This document shows positions 12,158-26,460 of a stretch of 64,000 nt of DNA, one piece after another; the stretch's first letter is position 1; each line of letters begins with the position of its first letter. The DNA lies in NCBI GenBank assembly GCA_032622095.1, contig CP136063.1, positions 70,779,980 through 70,843,979 of the forward strand. Direction: 5' to 3'. Both the position numbers and the translations under genes were made by a program. The notes under the pieces were generated by a model, which searched no databases, had not been told where the DNA came from, and worked only from the letters and a program-made list of their open reading frames with translations. Origin of the DNA: Siphonodentalium dalli (lineage: Eukaryota; Mollusca; Scaphopoda; Gadilida; Siphonodentaliidae).

Positions 12158-12490
12158 GACGGATTTTGACAAAATTTGATAAATATGGGTACTTTTGTCC
12201 AGGGAGTGTTTTGGACGGGTCAAATCGTGACCGCGACATGACGTTGACCTTCAAAAATGTCAATCCAAGGTCAAATCTGGTAAAACAGACGGATTTCAAC
12301 CAAATTTGGTGCCTAGGAGTACTTTTGTCCGGGGAGTCTTTTGGGTGGGTCAAATCGTGACCCCGACCTGACATTGGCCTTCGAAATGGTCAGTTCAAGG
12401 TAAAATCGAGTAAAGCGAACGGATTTCGACGAAATTTGATACCTAGGGAAACTTTTGTCCGGGGAGTGTTTTGGACAGGTCAAATCGTGA
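12158..12490 (+). repeat. 130-bp tandem repeat, about 2.5 diverged copies
   Basis: Copies start at 12158, 12288 and 12418, exactly 130 bp apart, each with ACGGATTT, then ACTTTTGTCC, GGGTCAAATCGTGA and AAGGTCAAA-like blocks. The last copy is cut after GTCAAATCGTGA. Short tandem cores in the body are common in non-autonomous Helitron-like elements of bivalves and insects, which fits but does not prove that assignment. Confidence 0.9.
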
Positions 12491-13428
12491 CAATAGGTTA
12501 CTTTTATAGTAGAGCGGGCATACCTATATAGTATATCGGTGAGCATGTTCATGCATTTGCCTTGCTTCTTGACAAGTCCGTTTGAATTTGCGTCATGAAG
12601 AGAGGGTTTGATTTTCAGTAATATATATCACCCGTTAAAACGTTATACACTACCAGCGTTAAACCGTCAAATCTAAATCTTTAAAAAGCGTACTAATCTT
12701 GCGTTTAGATACTACTTATCACATCCACTCGTCGAAAAGTTTTTATCTCAATATCTGATTTTCGGAGTAATTTTTCCCATTTGATCTTCGGTGGAATTTG
12801 CCAAATCTGAACCCAACCGACAAAAACACTCCCTTGAGCAGGTTGCGTTTATAGTAGAGCGGTCAAATTTTGTAGGCGTGCCTACATTATACCGGCTTAC
12901 ATGCTCCTGCGTGAAAGTCGCTCCTACATTAGCCCGTTTGGATTTGGGGCTAAAAATCGGCTAGTGATAGACTACACACGTATACATATTTATGATATAT
13001 AGCGTTGTCACGAGTAAACCGTTCCATCTGAAAATTAGAAAATTGTGCTCTAGATGCGCGTGAACACTAGCCATCAGATGTACTCGTCAAAAAAAATTAT
13101 ATCGATGTTTGAATTTTCCCCCCTTTGCAATTTTCGTGGAATTTTCCTAAAGTCTCAAACCACCCTGACACGCATTCTCCATTGGGCATGTTACATTTAT
13201 AGTATAGCCGTCAAACTTCCGGCACGTACATAAAGTATGTCAACGTACTTGCTACGACATTATCTTGCTCTTTAATCAGCCGGTTTGGATTTGGCGGGAA
13301 AATAGTTGCAATATTTCCGTACACCGTAACGCGGAAAGTCCTGGTTAAAAACATGTTTAAGCGGTATATTCGTGTCCTAATCTCTAGTCCAATTCGGAAT
13401 ATGCAATAAAATTTTTAGAGCTCTGTAC

Positions 13429-13430
<2 letters not shown>
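12491..13430 (+). repeat. Degenerate 345-348-bp monomers, 3 copies
   Basis: The marker phrase TTTATAGTAGAGC (or a close variant) lies at about 12503, 12848 and 13196. Each copy continues with a TATACCGG-like stretch, a TGCTCCTGC-like stretch and GTTTGGATTTGG. The same monomer appears in heads 1, 3 and 4 with about 360-bp spacing, so all four heads derive from one older tandem family. Confidence 0.8.

Positions 13431-13432
<2 letters not shown>

Positions 13433-13461
<29 letters not shown>
13433..13461 (+). repeat. Poly-A run, 29 bp
   Basis: A 29-bp A run lies within a stretch of about 40 bp that is absent from the otherwise matching head at about 20706. It could be a small insertion here or a deletion there. 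Confidence 0.85.
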
Positions 13462-13464
<3 letters not shown>

Positions 13465-13494
13465 CGGTTTATTCATACTGGTGTATAGTGTGCG

Positions 13495-15753
13495 CCTATT
13501 TATGGGCGGTAACTCTTCAGGGAAAGCGCGGACACAAGTTTTTATGCCCGTGGGCAGTAGTGCATATCGAGATGTGCATACGGTCTAATTTTCGATGTTC
13601 TGCTTCTTATAATTTCCGAGATAATAAAATGACATTTTTTCAAATAAAGGGAGATAACTCATCGATGAAAGCGCGGACAAAATCGTTATGGGCCATAGGC
13701 ATAGAACTCATGTACCCCAACCTACTTACCAAGTTTTAGTGTCCTACTTCTTATACTTTTCGAGTAATAGTGATTACAAAAGTGTCAAGTATAATAATAA
13801 TAATAACAATGAAAAATAATCGCAAAAGGGCCATAACTCCGCCAAGAAACATTGAGCGGAAATCCGGATACCATTATATCTAGTAAACCTTCGATGCCTA
13901 CATTCACTAGAGATTTCGCGTTCCTACTGCAATCAGTTTCTGAGTATTTCGAAATAAACGGAAAACGACCTCAGTAGAAAAACAATATACTTCCTTGGTT
14001 ACACCATGGAAGTATAATAATAGGGCAAATCATGAGCTCAATAAATCGCATTTAAGGGACGGAAAATATAAAGTAGGATGATTATATCTTTCCCTTAACA
14101 TGTGTGGGTTGATCTCAAGTGTTTGGAAGTGACCCCACCCCTGCCTCGAAATTGGGTGACGAGATTGGGAAATAGTCAAACCCGACCAAAATGCGATTTT
14201 TGAGAGCCCGTAACTCCGTTATTTTCCAATTGATTTGAAATTGTTTTGAGTATTGTGATCAGCTAGTTACATTGATTATTTGTTATAAATTTTGTCTGAT
14301 TCAGAGACGAATAACATTTTGTTTATTGGAATGAATATGGGCCCACATTCAAAGTTTGAGGGCCCAAATCTCCGCCATTTTTTAACGGATTTACAATCTG
14401 TTTTCAGTTTTATGATCAACGTGTATGGTAGATGTTATATATCAAGTTTCATATGATTCGGAGACGAAATAAATTTTGGTACCCCGGACCACCCCTCCCC
14501 TGACCCACAACACTGAACCGACACTGGCAAAATTTGGCTCATCGCGTGCTCTCTTCAGACTGCACGCATTGGCGTATCAGATGACATCCAAAGTTTGACA
14601 TCTTCGGAGGAGATGTGATCACAAGCATATGGGGCCATATTTGCATTGTTTGAAGGCCCACAACTCTGTCATTTTTCAATGGATTTTCGAAATTCTTTCA
14701 GTTTCTAGATCGGTTGGCGGTATGGATGTTATATTCCAAGTTTCATCCGATTCGGAGAAGAATAAAAAATTGGTACCCCGGACCACCCCTCCCCTGACCC
14801 ACAACACTGAACCGACACTGGCAAAAGTTGGCCCATCGCGTACTCTCTTCAGACCGCACGCATTGGCGTATCAGATGACATCCAAAGTTCTACATCTTCG
14901 GAGGAGATGTGCGCACAAGCACATGGGACCAAATTGCAAACTTTGAGGGCCCGTAACTCTTGCATTTCTTCTCGGATTACAAAAATCCTTTCCGGTATGG
15001 GTTTGTTTTCGTTCAGGGAATCTACATACTTAAATAGATGAATGTCTAATAATAAAAAAAATTGCGAAAATTTTGCCCCCACCCCAGTGTAAAAATATAT
15101 GGCCAACCCTGTCAAATTTTCTTCTTCGGACTAAGCTGACAACGGTCAACACGACTACAAAAACCAAATACAGTTATCTGGAATGATACGGGAGGACAAC
15201 AGAGTACAATAAAATAGAGGTTTGCCAACTATGGGCGGTAACTCTTCAGGGAAAGCGCGGACACAAGTTTTTATGCCCGTGGGCAGTAGTGCATATCGAG
15301 ATGTGCATACGGTCTAATTTTCGATGTTCTGCTTCTTATAATTTCCGAGATAATAAAATGACATTTTTTCAAATAAAGGGAGATAACTCATCGATGAAAG
15401 CGCGGACAAAATCGTTATGGGCCATAGGCATAGAACTCATGTACCCCAACCTACTTACCAAGTTTTAGTGTCCTACTTCTTATACTTTTCGAGTAATAGT
15501 GATTACAAAAGTGTCAAGTATAATAATAATAATAACAATGAAAAATAATCGCAAAAGGGCCATAACTCCGCCAAGAAACATTGAGCGGAAATCCGGATAC
15601 CATTATATCTAGTAAACCTTCGATGCCTACATTCACTAGAGATTTCGCGTTCCTACTGCAATCAGTTTCTGAGTATTTCGAAATAAACGGAAAACGACCT
15701 CAGTAGAAAAACAATATACTTCCTTGGTTACACCATGGAAGTATAATAATAAT
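13495..15753 (+). repeat. 1729-bp variant unit of the 1744-bp family (about 1.3 copies)
   Basis: The block starts partway through the long part at TATGGGCGGTAACTC. It then has a short part starting at 13811, a full long part, and a second short part at 15540, giving a 1729-bp period. It is visibly diverged from the 1744-bp consensus (for example TCATCGATGAAAGC against TCCTCGGGGAAAAC). The TAA tract is interrupted as TAATAACAATG. It changes to the invariant 1744-bp unit immediately after its hairpin at about 15716-15744. Confidence 0.93.
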
Positions 15754-17464
15754 GAAAAATAATCGAAAAAGGGCCATAACTCTGTCAAAATATATTGGAC
15801 CAACATCCGGATAGCATTATTTTTAGTAGACCTTAGATGCCTACATTCGCTAGAGATTTCGCGGTCCTCCTCCCATTAGTTTCTGAGTATTTCCAATTAA
15901 ACAGAAAACGGCCGCAGTAGAAAAACAATATACTTCCTTGGTTACACCATGGAAGTATAATAATAGGGCAAATCATGAGCTCAATAAATCGCAGTTAAGG
16001 GACGGAAAATATGAATTAGGATGATTATATCTTTCCCTTAACATGTGTGGGTTGATCTCAAGTGTTTGGGAGTGACCCCACCCCTGCCTCGAAATTGGGT
16101 GACGGGATTGGGAAATAGTCAAACCCGGCCCAAAATGCGAATTTTGAGAGCCCGTAACTCCGTTATTTTCCAATGGATTTAAAAATTGTTTTGAGTATTG
16201 TGATCAGCTACTTGCATTGATTATTTGTTATAATTTTTGTCTGATTCAGAGACGAATAACATTTTGTTTATTGGAAAGAATACGGGCCCACATTCAAAGT
16301 TTGAGGGCCCAAATCTCCGCCATTTTTTAACGGATTTACAATCTGTTTTCAGTTTTATGATCAACGTGTATGGTATATGTTATATATCAAGTTTCATATA
16401 ATTCGGAGACGAAATAAATTTTGGTACCCCGGACCACCCCTCCCCTGACCCACAACACTGAACCGACACTGGCAAAATTTGGCTCATCGCGTGCTCTCTT
16501 CAGACCGCACGCATTGGCGTATCAGTTGACATCCAAAGTTTGACATCTTCGGAGGAGATGTGATCACAAGCATATGGGGCCAAATTTGCATTGTTTGAAG
16601 GCCCACAACTCTGACATTTTTCAATGGATTTTCGAAATTCTTTCAGTTTCTAGATCGGTTGGCGGTATGGATGTTATATTCCAAGTTTCATCCGATTCGG
16701 AGAAGAATACAAAATTGGTACCCCGGACCACCCCTCCCCTGACCCACAACACTGAACCGACACTGGCAAAATTTGGCCCATCGCGTGCTCTCTTCAGACC
16801 GCACGCACTGGGATATCAGACGACATCCAAAGTTCGACATCTTCGGAGGAGATAGGGTCACAAGCACATGGGACCAAATTGCAAACTTTGAGGGCCCGTA
16901 ACTCTTGCATTTCTTCTCGGATTACAAAAATCCTTTCCGGTATGGGTTTGTTTTCGTTCAGGGAATCTACATACTTAAATAGATGAATGTCAATAATAAA
17001 AAAAAATTGCGAAAATATTGCCCCCACCCCAGTGTAAAAATATATGTCCAACCCTGTCAAATTTTCTTCCTCGGACTAAGCTGACAACGGTCAACACGAC
17101 TACAAAAACCAAATACAGTTATCTGGAATGATACGAGAGGACAACAGAGTACAATAAAATAGAGGTTTGCCAACTATGGGCGGTAACTCTTCAGGGAAAG
17201 GGCGGACCCAAGTTTTTATGCCCGTGGGCAGTAGTGCATATCGAGATGTGCATACGGTCTAATTTTCGATGCTCTGCTTCTTATAATTTCCGAGATAATA
17301 AAATGACATTTTTTCAAATAAAGGGAGATAACTCCTCGGGGAAAACGCGGACAATATTCGTTATGCGACGATGGCATACAACTCTTTGATCCCAAGATAC
17401 GTACCAAGTTTTAGTGTGCTACTCCTGGTACTTTTCGAGTAATAAGGGTTGCAAAAGTGTCCAG

Positions 17465-17499
<35 letters not shown>

Positions 17500-19225
17500 A
17501 AAATAATCGAAAAAGGGCCATAACTCTGTCAAAATATATTGGACCAACATCCGGATAGCATTATTTTTAGTAGACCTTAGATGCCTACATTCGCTAGAGA
17601 TTTCGCGGTCCTCCTCCCATTAGTTTCTGAGTATTTCCAATTAAACAGAAAACGGCCGCAGTAGAAAAACAATATACTTCCTTGGTTACACCATGGAAGT
17701 ATAATAATAGGGCAAATCATGAGCTCAATAAATCGCAGTTAAGGGACGGAAAATATGAATTAGGATGATTATATCTTTCCCTTAACATGTGTGGGTTGAT
17801 CTCAAGTGTTTGGGAGTGACCCCACCCCTGCCTCGAAATTGGGTGACGGGATTGGGAAATAGTCAAACCCGGCCCAAAATGCGAATTTTGAGAGCCCGTA
17901 ACTCCGTTATTTTCCAATGGATTTAAAAATTGTTTTGAGTATTGTGATCAGCTACTTGCATTGATTATTTGTTATAATTTTTGTCTGATTCAGAGACGAA
18001 TAACATTTTGTTTATTGGAAAGAATACGGGCCCACATTCAAAGTTTGAGGGCCCAAATCTCCGCCATTTTTTAACGGATTTACAATCTGTTTTCAGTTTT
18101 ATGATCAACGTGTATGGTATATGTTATATATCAAGTTTCATATAATTCGGAGACGAAATAAATTTTGGTACCCCGGACCACCCCTCCCCTGACCCACAAC
18201 ACTGAACCGACACTGGCAAAATTTGGCTCATCGCGTGCTCTCTTCAGACCGCACGCATTGGCGTATCAGTTGACATCCAAAGTTTGACATCTTCGGAGGA
18301 GATGTGATCACAAGCATATGGGGCCAAATTTGCATTGTTTGAAGGCCCACAACTCTGACATTTTTCAATGGATTTTCGAAATTCTTTCAGTTTCTAGATC
18401 GGTTGGCGGTATGGATGTTATATTCCAAGTTTCATCCGATTCGGAGAAGAATACAAAATTGGTACCCCGGACCACCCCTCCCCTGACCCACAACACTGAA
18501 CCGACACTGGCAAAATTTGGCCCATCGCGTGCTCTCTTCAGACCGCACGCACTGGGATATCAGACGACATCCAAAGTTCGACATCTTCGGAGGAGATAGG
18601 GTCACAAGCACATGGGACCAAATTGCAAACTTTGAGGGCCCGTAACTCTTGCATTTCTTCTCGGATTACAAAAATCCTTTCCGGTATGGGTTTGTTTTCG
18701 TTCAGGGAATCTACATACTTAAATAGATGAATGTCAATAATAAAAAAAAATTGCGAAAATATTGCCCCCACCCCAGTGTAAAAATATATGTCCAACCCTG
18801 TCAAATTTTCTTCCTCGGACTAAGCTGACAACGGTCAACACGACTACAAAAACCAAATACAGTTATCTGGAATGATACGAGAGGACAACAGAGTACAATA
18901 AAATAGAGGTTTGCCAACTATGGGCGGTAACTCTTCAGGGAAAGGGCGGACCCAAGTTTTTATGCCCGTGGGCAGTAGTGCATATCGAGATGTGCATACG
19001 GTCTAATTTTCGATGCTCTGCTTCTTATAATTTCCGAGATAATAAAATGACATTTTTTCAAATAAAGGGAGATAACTCCTCGGGGAAAACGCGGACAATA
19101 TTCGTTATGCGACGATGGCATACAACTCTTTGATCCCAAGATACGTACCAAGTTTTAGTGTGCTACTCCTGGTACTTTTCGAGTAATAAGGGTTGCAAAA
19201 GTGTCCAGTATAATAATAATAATAA
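15754..19225 (+). repeat. 1744-bp tandem array, block 2 (2 copies)
   Basis: Units start at 15754 and 17498. Sequence appears identical to block 1, including the (TAA)10 tract between the units. The final tract is (TAA)5 before CTAG at 19226. Confidence 0.97.
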
Positions 19226-19261
19226 CTAGAGGTCAGATTCCATGGAATCAGATATACTTCC
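19226..19261 (-). other. Composite boundary with the same palindrome as at 11942
   Basis: CTAG (19226-19229), palindrome GATTCCATGGAATC (19236-19249) and ATACTTCC (19254-19261) follow (TAA)5. It is identical in arrangement to the boundary at 11942, so both heads belong to the same subfamily and the junction is reproducible. Confidence 0.5.
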
Positions 19262-20736
19262 ATGGTATACCAGCCCATCCCATGTGAGTGCTATGCGTAT
19301 ATGTGTGTTCCTCTTCATGCGACAACGTATTGGTGTCTTATGATCTGATGGTGCACTTGCATTAACATTTCTAAATTTAATATATATTTTGGGACTTCTG
19401 TCTGTTTGGTTGTCTGTTAGATATGACCGGGAAAACTGCTGGACGGATTTTGACAAAATTTGATAAATATGGGTACTTTTGTCCAGGGAGTGTTTTGGAC
19501 GGGTCAAATCGTGACCGCGACATGACGTTGACCTTCAAAAATGTCAATCCAAGGTCAAATCTGGTAAAACAGACGGATTTCAACCAAATTTGATGCCTAG
19601 GAGTACTTTTGTCTGGGGAGTCTTTTGGGTGGGTCAAATCGTGACCCCGACCTGAAATTGACCTTCGAAATGGTCAGTTCAAGGTAAAATCGAGTAAAGC
19701 GAACGGATTTCGACGAAATTTGATACCTAGCGAAACTTTTGTCCGGGGAGTGTTTTGGACAGGTCAAATCGTGACAATAGGTTACTTTTATAGTAGAGCG
19801 GGCATACCTATATAGTATATCGGTGAGAATGTTCATGCATTTGCCTTGCTTCTTGACAAGTCCGTTTGAATTTGCGTCTTGAAGAGAGGGTTTGATTTTC
19901 AGTAATATATATCACCCGTTACAACGTTATACACTACCAGCGTTAAACCGTCCAATCTAAATCTTTAAAAAGCGTACTAATATTGCGTTTAGATACTACT
20001 TATCACATCCACTCGTCGAAAAGTTTTTATCTCAATATCTGATTTTCGGAGTAATTTTCCCCATTTGATCTTCGGTGGAATTTGCCAAATCTGAACCCAA
20101 CCGACTAAAACACTCCCATGAGCAGGTTGCGTTTATAGTAGAGCGGTCAAATTTTGTAGGCGTGCCTACAGTATACCGGCTTACATGCTCCTGCGTGAAA
20201 CTCGCTTCTACATCAGCCCGTTTGGATTTGGGGCTAAAAATCGGCTAGTGATAGACTACATAAGTATACATATTTATGATATATAGCGTTGTCACGAGTA
20301 AACCGTTCCATCTGAAAATTAGAAAATTGCGCTCTAGATGCGCGTGAACCCTAGCCATCAGATGGACTCGTCAAAAACAATTATCTCGATGTTTGAATTT
20401 TCCCCCCTTTGCAATTTTCGTGGAATTTTCCTAAAGTCTCAACCCACCCTGACACGCATTCTCCGTTGGGCATGTTACATTTACAGTATAGCCGTCAAAC
20501 TTCAGGCACGTACATAAAGTATGTCACCGTTCTTGCTACGACATTATCTTGCTCTTTAATCAGCCGGTTTGGATTTGGCGGGAAAAATAGTTGCAATATT
20601 TCCATACCCCGTAACGCGGAAAGTCCGGGGTAAAAACATTTTTAAGCGGTATCTTCGAGTCCGAATCTTTCGTCCAATTCGGAATATGCAATAAAATTGT
20701 TAGAGCTCTCGGTTTATTCATCCCGGTGTATAGTGT
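19262..20736 (+). repeat. Head module of composite 3 (near-identical to head 2)
   Basis: Order and content match 11978-13494: left single-copy stretch, 130-bp repeats at 19442, 19572 and 19702 (to 19774), then three degenerate 345-bp monomers. The poly-A insertion is missing. Scattered substitutions show the two heads have diverged more than the 1744-bp arrays beside them. It joins a 1732-bp unit tail near 20737. Confidence 0.85.
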
Positions 20737-23700
20737 GTCCCTGTTTATGGGCGGTAACTCTTCAGGGAAAGCGCGGACACAAGTTTTGATGCCGGTTGCC
20801 AGTAGGGCATACCGAGGTGTACATACGGTCCAATTTTCGATGCTCTGCTCCTTATAATTTCCGAGATAATAAAATGACATTTTTTCAAATAAAGGGAGAT
20901 AACTCCACAGGGCAAACGCGGACAATATTCATTATACGTCGATAGGTTAGAACTCTTTGACCCCAACATACGTACACAATTTGAGATTCATACTCCTTAT
21001 ACTTTCAGATATTAGGGAGTTGTAAAAGTGTCGAGTATAATAATAATAATAATGAAAAATAATCGAAAAAGGGCCATAACTCCGTCAAAATCCATTCGGC
21101 CGAGTTTCCGATACCATTGTACTTAGTAGACCGTGGATGCCTACAATCGCTAGAGATTTCGCGTTCCTACTGCCCTTAGTTTCTGAGTATTTCCAAATAA
21201 ACGGAAAACGGCACCAGTACAAAAACAATATACTTCCTTGGTTACACCATGGAAGTATAATAATAGGGCGAATCATGAACTGAACAATTCGCAGTTTAGG
21301 GATGGAAAATATGAAGTAAGATGATTGTGTACTGTCCTTAACATTTGTGTGTTGATCTCAAGTGTTTATAATTGACCCCACTCCTGCCTCGAAATTGGGT
21401 GACGGGATTGGGAAATTGTCACACCAGGCCCAAAATGCAATTTTTGAAGGACCATAACTCCGTGATTTTCCAATGGATTTAAAAATTGTTTTCAGTTTTG
21501 ATATATGCTACTTACTGAGATTGCATATTATAAATTTCATCTGATTCGGAAAAGAAGAACATTTTGGTTATTGGAAAGAATATGGGCCCATATTCAAACT
21601 TTGAGTTCCAAAATCTCCGCCAGTTTTTAACGGATTTACGATCTGTTTTCAGATTTGTTATTAGCGTGTATGGTAGATGTTATATTCCAAGTTTCATATA
21701 ATTCGGAGACGAAATAAATTTTGGTACCTCGGACCACCCCTCCCCTGACCCACAACACTGAAACGACATTGGCAATATTTGGCACACCGCGTGCTCTCTT
21801 CAGCCTTCACACATTGGCGTATCAGATGACATTCAAAGTTCGACATCTTCGGAGGAGATGTGTTATCAAGCACATGGGCCCAAAATTGCAAAATTTGAGG
21901 GCCCCTAACTTTGTCAGTTTTCACTGGAATTTCGAAAAAAATTCAGTTTCTAGATCGGGTGGTGTTGTAGATGTTAAATTCCAAGTTTCATCTTATTCCG
22001 ATAAGAATTAAAAATTGGTACCACGGACCACCCCTCCCCATACCCACAATAATGAACAGACACTGGCAAAATTTGGCCCACCGCGTGCACTATTTCGTCC
22101 GCACACGTTGGTGTATCAGTTGACATCCAAACGTCGACATCTTCGGAGGAGATAGGGTCACAAGCACATGTCCCAAACTGCAAAATTTGAGGGCCTATAA
22201 CTCTTGCAATTCTTATCGGATTTCAAAAATCCTTCTTGGTTTGGGTTTGTTTTCGTTCAGGGAATGCATATACTTAAATAGATGAATATCGATCAAAAAA
22301 ATATTTTTGAGAAAATTTTGCCCCCCCACATCAGTGTAAAAATATATGTCCGACTCTGTTAAAATTTCTTTTTCGGACTAAACTGAGAACGGTCATCACG
22401 GCTATGAAAACCAAATGCAGTTATCTGGAATGATACGGGAGAACAACAGAGTACAATAAAATAGAGGTTTCCCTGTTTATGGGCGGTAACTCTTCAGGGA
22501 AAGCGCGGACACAAGTTTTGATGCCGGTTGCCAGTAGGGCATACCGAGGTGTACATACGGTCCAATTTTCGATGCTCTGCTCCTTATAATTTCCGAGATA
22601 ATAAAATGACATTTTTTCAAATAAAGGGAGATAACTCCACAGGGCAAACGCGGACAATATTCATTATACGTCGATAGGTTAGAACTCTTTGACCCCAACA
22701 TACGTACACAATTTGAGATTCATACTCCTTATACTTTCAGATATTAGGGAGTTGTAAAAGTGTCGAGTATAATAATAATAATAATGAAAAATAATCGAAA
22801 AAGGGCCATAACTCCGTCAAAATCCATTCGGCCGAGTTTCCGATACCATTGTACTTAGTAGACCGTGGATGCCTACAATCGCTAGAGATTTCGCGTTCCT
22901 ACTGCCCTTAGTTTCTGAGTATTTCCAAATAAACGGAAAACGGCACCAGTACAAAAACAATATACTTCCTTGGTTACACCATGGAAGTATAATAATAGGG
23001 CGAATCATGAACTGAACAATTCGCAGTTTAGGGATGGAAAATATGAAGTAAGATGATTGTGTACTGTCCTTAACATTTGTGTGTTGATCTCAAGTGTTTA
23101 TAATTGACCCCACTCCTGCCTCGAAATTGGGTGACGGGATTGGGAAATTGTCACACCAGGCCCAAAATGCAATTTTTGAAGGACCATAACTCCGTGATTT
23201 TCCAATGGATTTAAAAATTGTTTTCAGTTTTGATATATGCTACTTACTGAGATTGCATATTATAAATTTCATCTGATTCGGAAAAGAAGAACATTTTGGT
23301 TATTGGAAAGAATATGGGCCCATATTCAAACTTTGAGTTCCAAAATCTCCGCCAGTTTTTAACGGATTTACGATCTGTTTTCAGATTTGTTATTAGCGTG
23401 TATGGTAGATGTTATATTCCAAGTTTCATATAATTCGGAGACGAAATAAATTTTGGTACCTCGGACCACCCCTCCCCTGACCCACAACACTGAAACGACA
23501 TTGGCAATATTTGGCACACCGCGTGCTCTCTTCAGCCTTCACACATTGGCGTATCAGATGACATTCAAAGTTCGACATCTTCGGAGGAGATGTGTTATCA
23601 AGCACATGGGCCCAAAATTGCAAAATTTGAGGGCCCCTAACTTTGTCAGTTTTCACTGGAATTTCGAAAAAAATTCAGTTTCTAGATCGGGTGGTGTTGT

Positions 23701-26460
23701 AGATGTTAAATTCCAAGTTTCATCTTATTCCGATAAGAATTAAAAATTGGTACCACGGACCACCCCTCCCCATACCCACAATAATGAACAGACACTGGCA
23801 AAATTTGGCCCACCGCGTGCACTATTTCGTCCGCACACGTTGGTGTATCAGTTGACATCCAAACTTCGACATCTTCGGAGGAGATAGGGTCACAAGCACA
23901 TGTCCCAAACTGCAAAATTTGAGGGCCTATAACTCTTGCAATTCTTATCGGATTTCAAAAATCCTTCTTGGTTTGGGTTTATTTTCGTTCAGGGAATGCA
24001 TATACTTAAATAGATGAATATCGATCAAAAAAATATTTTTGAGAAAATTTTGCCCCCCACATCAGTGTAAAAATATATGTCCGACTCTGTTAAAATTTCT
24101 TTTTCGGACTAAACTGAGAACGGTCATCACGGCTATGAAAACCAAATGCAGTTATCTGGAATGATACGGGAGAACAACAGAGTACAATAAAATAGAGGTT
24201 TCCCTGTTTATGGGCGGTAACTCTTCAGGGAAAGCGCGGACACAAGTTTTGATGCCGGTTGCCAGTAGGGCATACCGAGGTGTACATACGGTCCAATTTT
24301 CGATGCTCTGCTCCTTATAATTTCCGAGATAATAAAATGACATTTTTTCAAATAAAGGGAGATAACTCCACAGGGCAAACGCGGACAATATTCATTATAC
24401 GTCGATAGGTTAGAACTCTTTGACCCCAACATACGTACACAATTTGAGATTCATACTCCTTATACTTTCAGATATTAGGGAGTTGTAAAAGTGTCGAGTA
24501 TAATAATAATAATAATGAAAAATAATCGAAAAAGGGCCATAACTCCGTCAAAATCCATTCGGCCGAGTTTCCGATACCATTGTACTTAGTAGACCGTGGA
24601 TGCCTACAATCGCTAGAGATTTCGCGTTCCTACTGCCCTTAGTTTCTGAGTATTTCCAAATAAACGGAAAACGGCACCAGTACAAAAACAATATACTTCC
24701 TTGGTTACACCATGGAAGTATAATAATAGGGCGAATCATGAACTGAACAATTCGCAGTTTAGGGATGGAAAATATGAAGTAAGATGATTGTGTACTGTCC
24801 TTAACATTTGTGTGTTGATCTCAAGTGTTTATAATTGACCCCACTCCTGCCTCGAAATTGGGTGACGGGATTGGGAAATTGTCACACCAGGCCCAAAATG
24901 CAATTTTTGAAGGACCATAACTCCGTGATTTTCCAATGGATTTAAAAATTGTTTTCAGTTTTGATATATGCTACTTACTGAGATTGCATATTATAAATTT
25001 CATCTGATTCGGAAAAGAAGAACATTTTGGTTATTGGAAAGAATATGGGCCCATATTCAAACTTTGAGTTCCAAAATCTCCGCCAGTTTTTAACGGATTT
25101 ACGATCTGTTTTCAGATTTGTTATTAGCGTGTATGGTAGATGTTATATTCCAAGTTTCATATAATTCGGAGACGAAATAAATTTTGGTACCTCGGACCAC
25201 CCCTCCCCTGACCCACAACACTGAAACGACATTGGCAATATTTGGCACACCGCGTGCTCTCTTCAGCCTTCACACATTGGCGTATCAGATGACATTCAAA
25301 GTTCGACATCTTCGGAGGAGATGTGTTATCAAGCACATGGGCCCAAAATTGCAAAATTTGAGGGCCCCTAACTTTGTCAGTTTTCACTGGAATTTCGAAA
25401 AAAATTCAGTTTCTAGATCGGGTGGTGTTGTAGATGTTAAATTCCAAGTTTCATCTTATTCCGATAAGAATTAAAAATTGGTACCACGGACCACCCCTCC
25501 CCATACCCACAATAATGAACAGACACTGGCAAAATTTGGCCCACCGCGTGCACTATTTCGTCCGCACACGTTGGTGTATCAGTTGACATCCAAACTTCGA
25601 CATCTTCGGAGGAGATAGGGTCACAAGCACATGTCCCAAACTGCAAAATTTGAGGGCCTATAACTCTTGCAATTCTTATCGGATTTCAAAAATCCTTCTT
25701 GGTTTGGGTTTATTTTCGTTCAGGGAATGCATATACTTAAATAGATGAATATCGATCAAAAAAATATTTTTGAGAAAATTTTGCCCCCCACATCAGTGTA
25801 AAAATATATGTCCGACTCTGTTAAAATTTCTTTTTCGGACTAAACTGAGAACGGTCATCACGGCTATGAAAACCAAATGCAGTTATCTGGAATGATACGG
25901 GAGAACAACAGAGTACAATAAAATAGAGGTTTCCCTGTTTATGGGCGGTAACTCTTCAGGGAAAGCGCGGACACAAGTTTTGATGCCGGTTGCCAGTAGG
26001 GCATACCGAGGTGTACATACGGTCCAATTTTCGATGCTCTGCTCCTTATAATTTCCGAGATAATAAAATGACATTTTTTCAAATAAAGGGAGATAACTCC
26101 ACAGGGCAAACGCGGACAATATTCATTATACGTCGATAGGTTAGAACTCTTTGACCCCAACATACGTACACAATTTGAGATTCATACTCCTTATACTTTC
26201 AGATATTAGGGAGTTGTAAAAGTGTCGAGTATAATAATAATAATAATGAAAAATAATCGAAAAAGGGCCATAACTCCGTCAAAATCCATTCGGCCGAGTT
26301 TCCGATACCATTGTACTTAGTAGACCGTGGATGCCTACAATCGCTAGAGATTTCGCGTTCCTACTGCCCTTAGTTTCTGAGTATTTCCAAATAAACGGAA
26401 AACGGCACCAGTACAAAAACAATATACTTCCTTGGTTACACCATGGAAGTATAATAATAG
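20737..26460 (+). repeat. 1731/1732-bp variant array (about 3.3 copies)
   Basis: Short parts begin at 21054, 22786, 24517 and 26248, giving periods of 1732, 1731 and 1731; the one-base change is in a C run near 22320. The block starts partway through a long part, as in composite 2. Copies are almost identical to each other but clearly diverged from both the 1744- and 1729-bp types. It ends with the short-part hairpin and TAATAATAG at 26460, where the chimeric unit begins. Confidence 0.95.

Larger units (their letters stand above)
11978..13494 (+). repeat. Head module of composite 2
   Basis: This is a nearly identical copy of 19262-20736. From left to right it holds about 180 bp of single-copy sequence, a 130-bp tandem repeat (12158-12490), three degenerate copies of the roughly 345-bp monomer (about 12491-13430) and a 29-bp poly-A run. 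It then joins the tail of a 1729-bp unit near 13495. No credible gene is present; frames inside it overlap on both strands. Confidence 0.85.
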
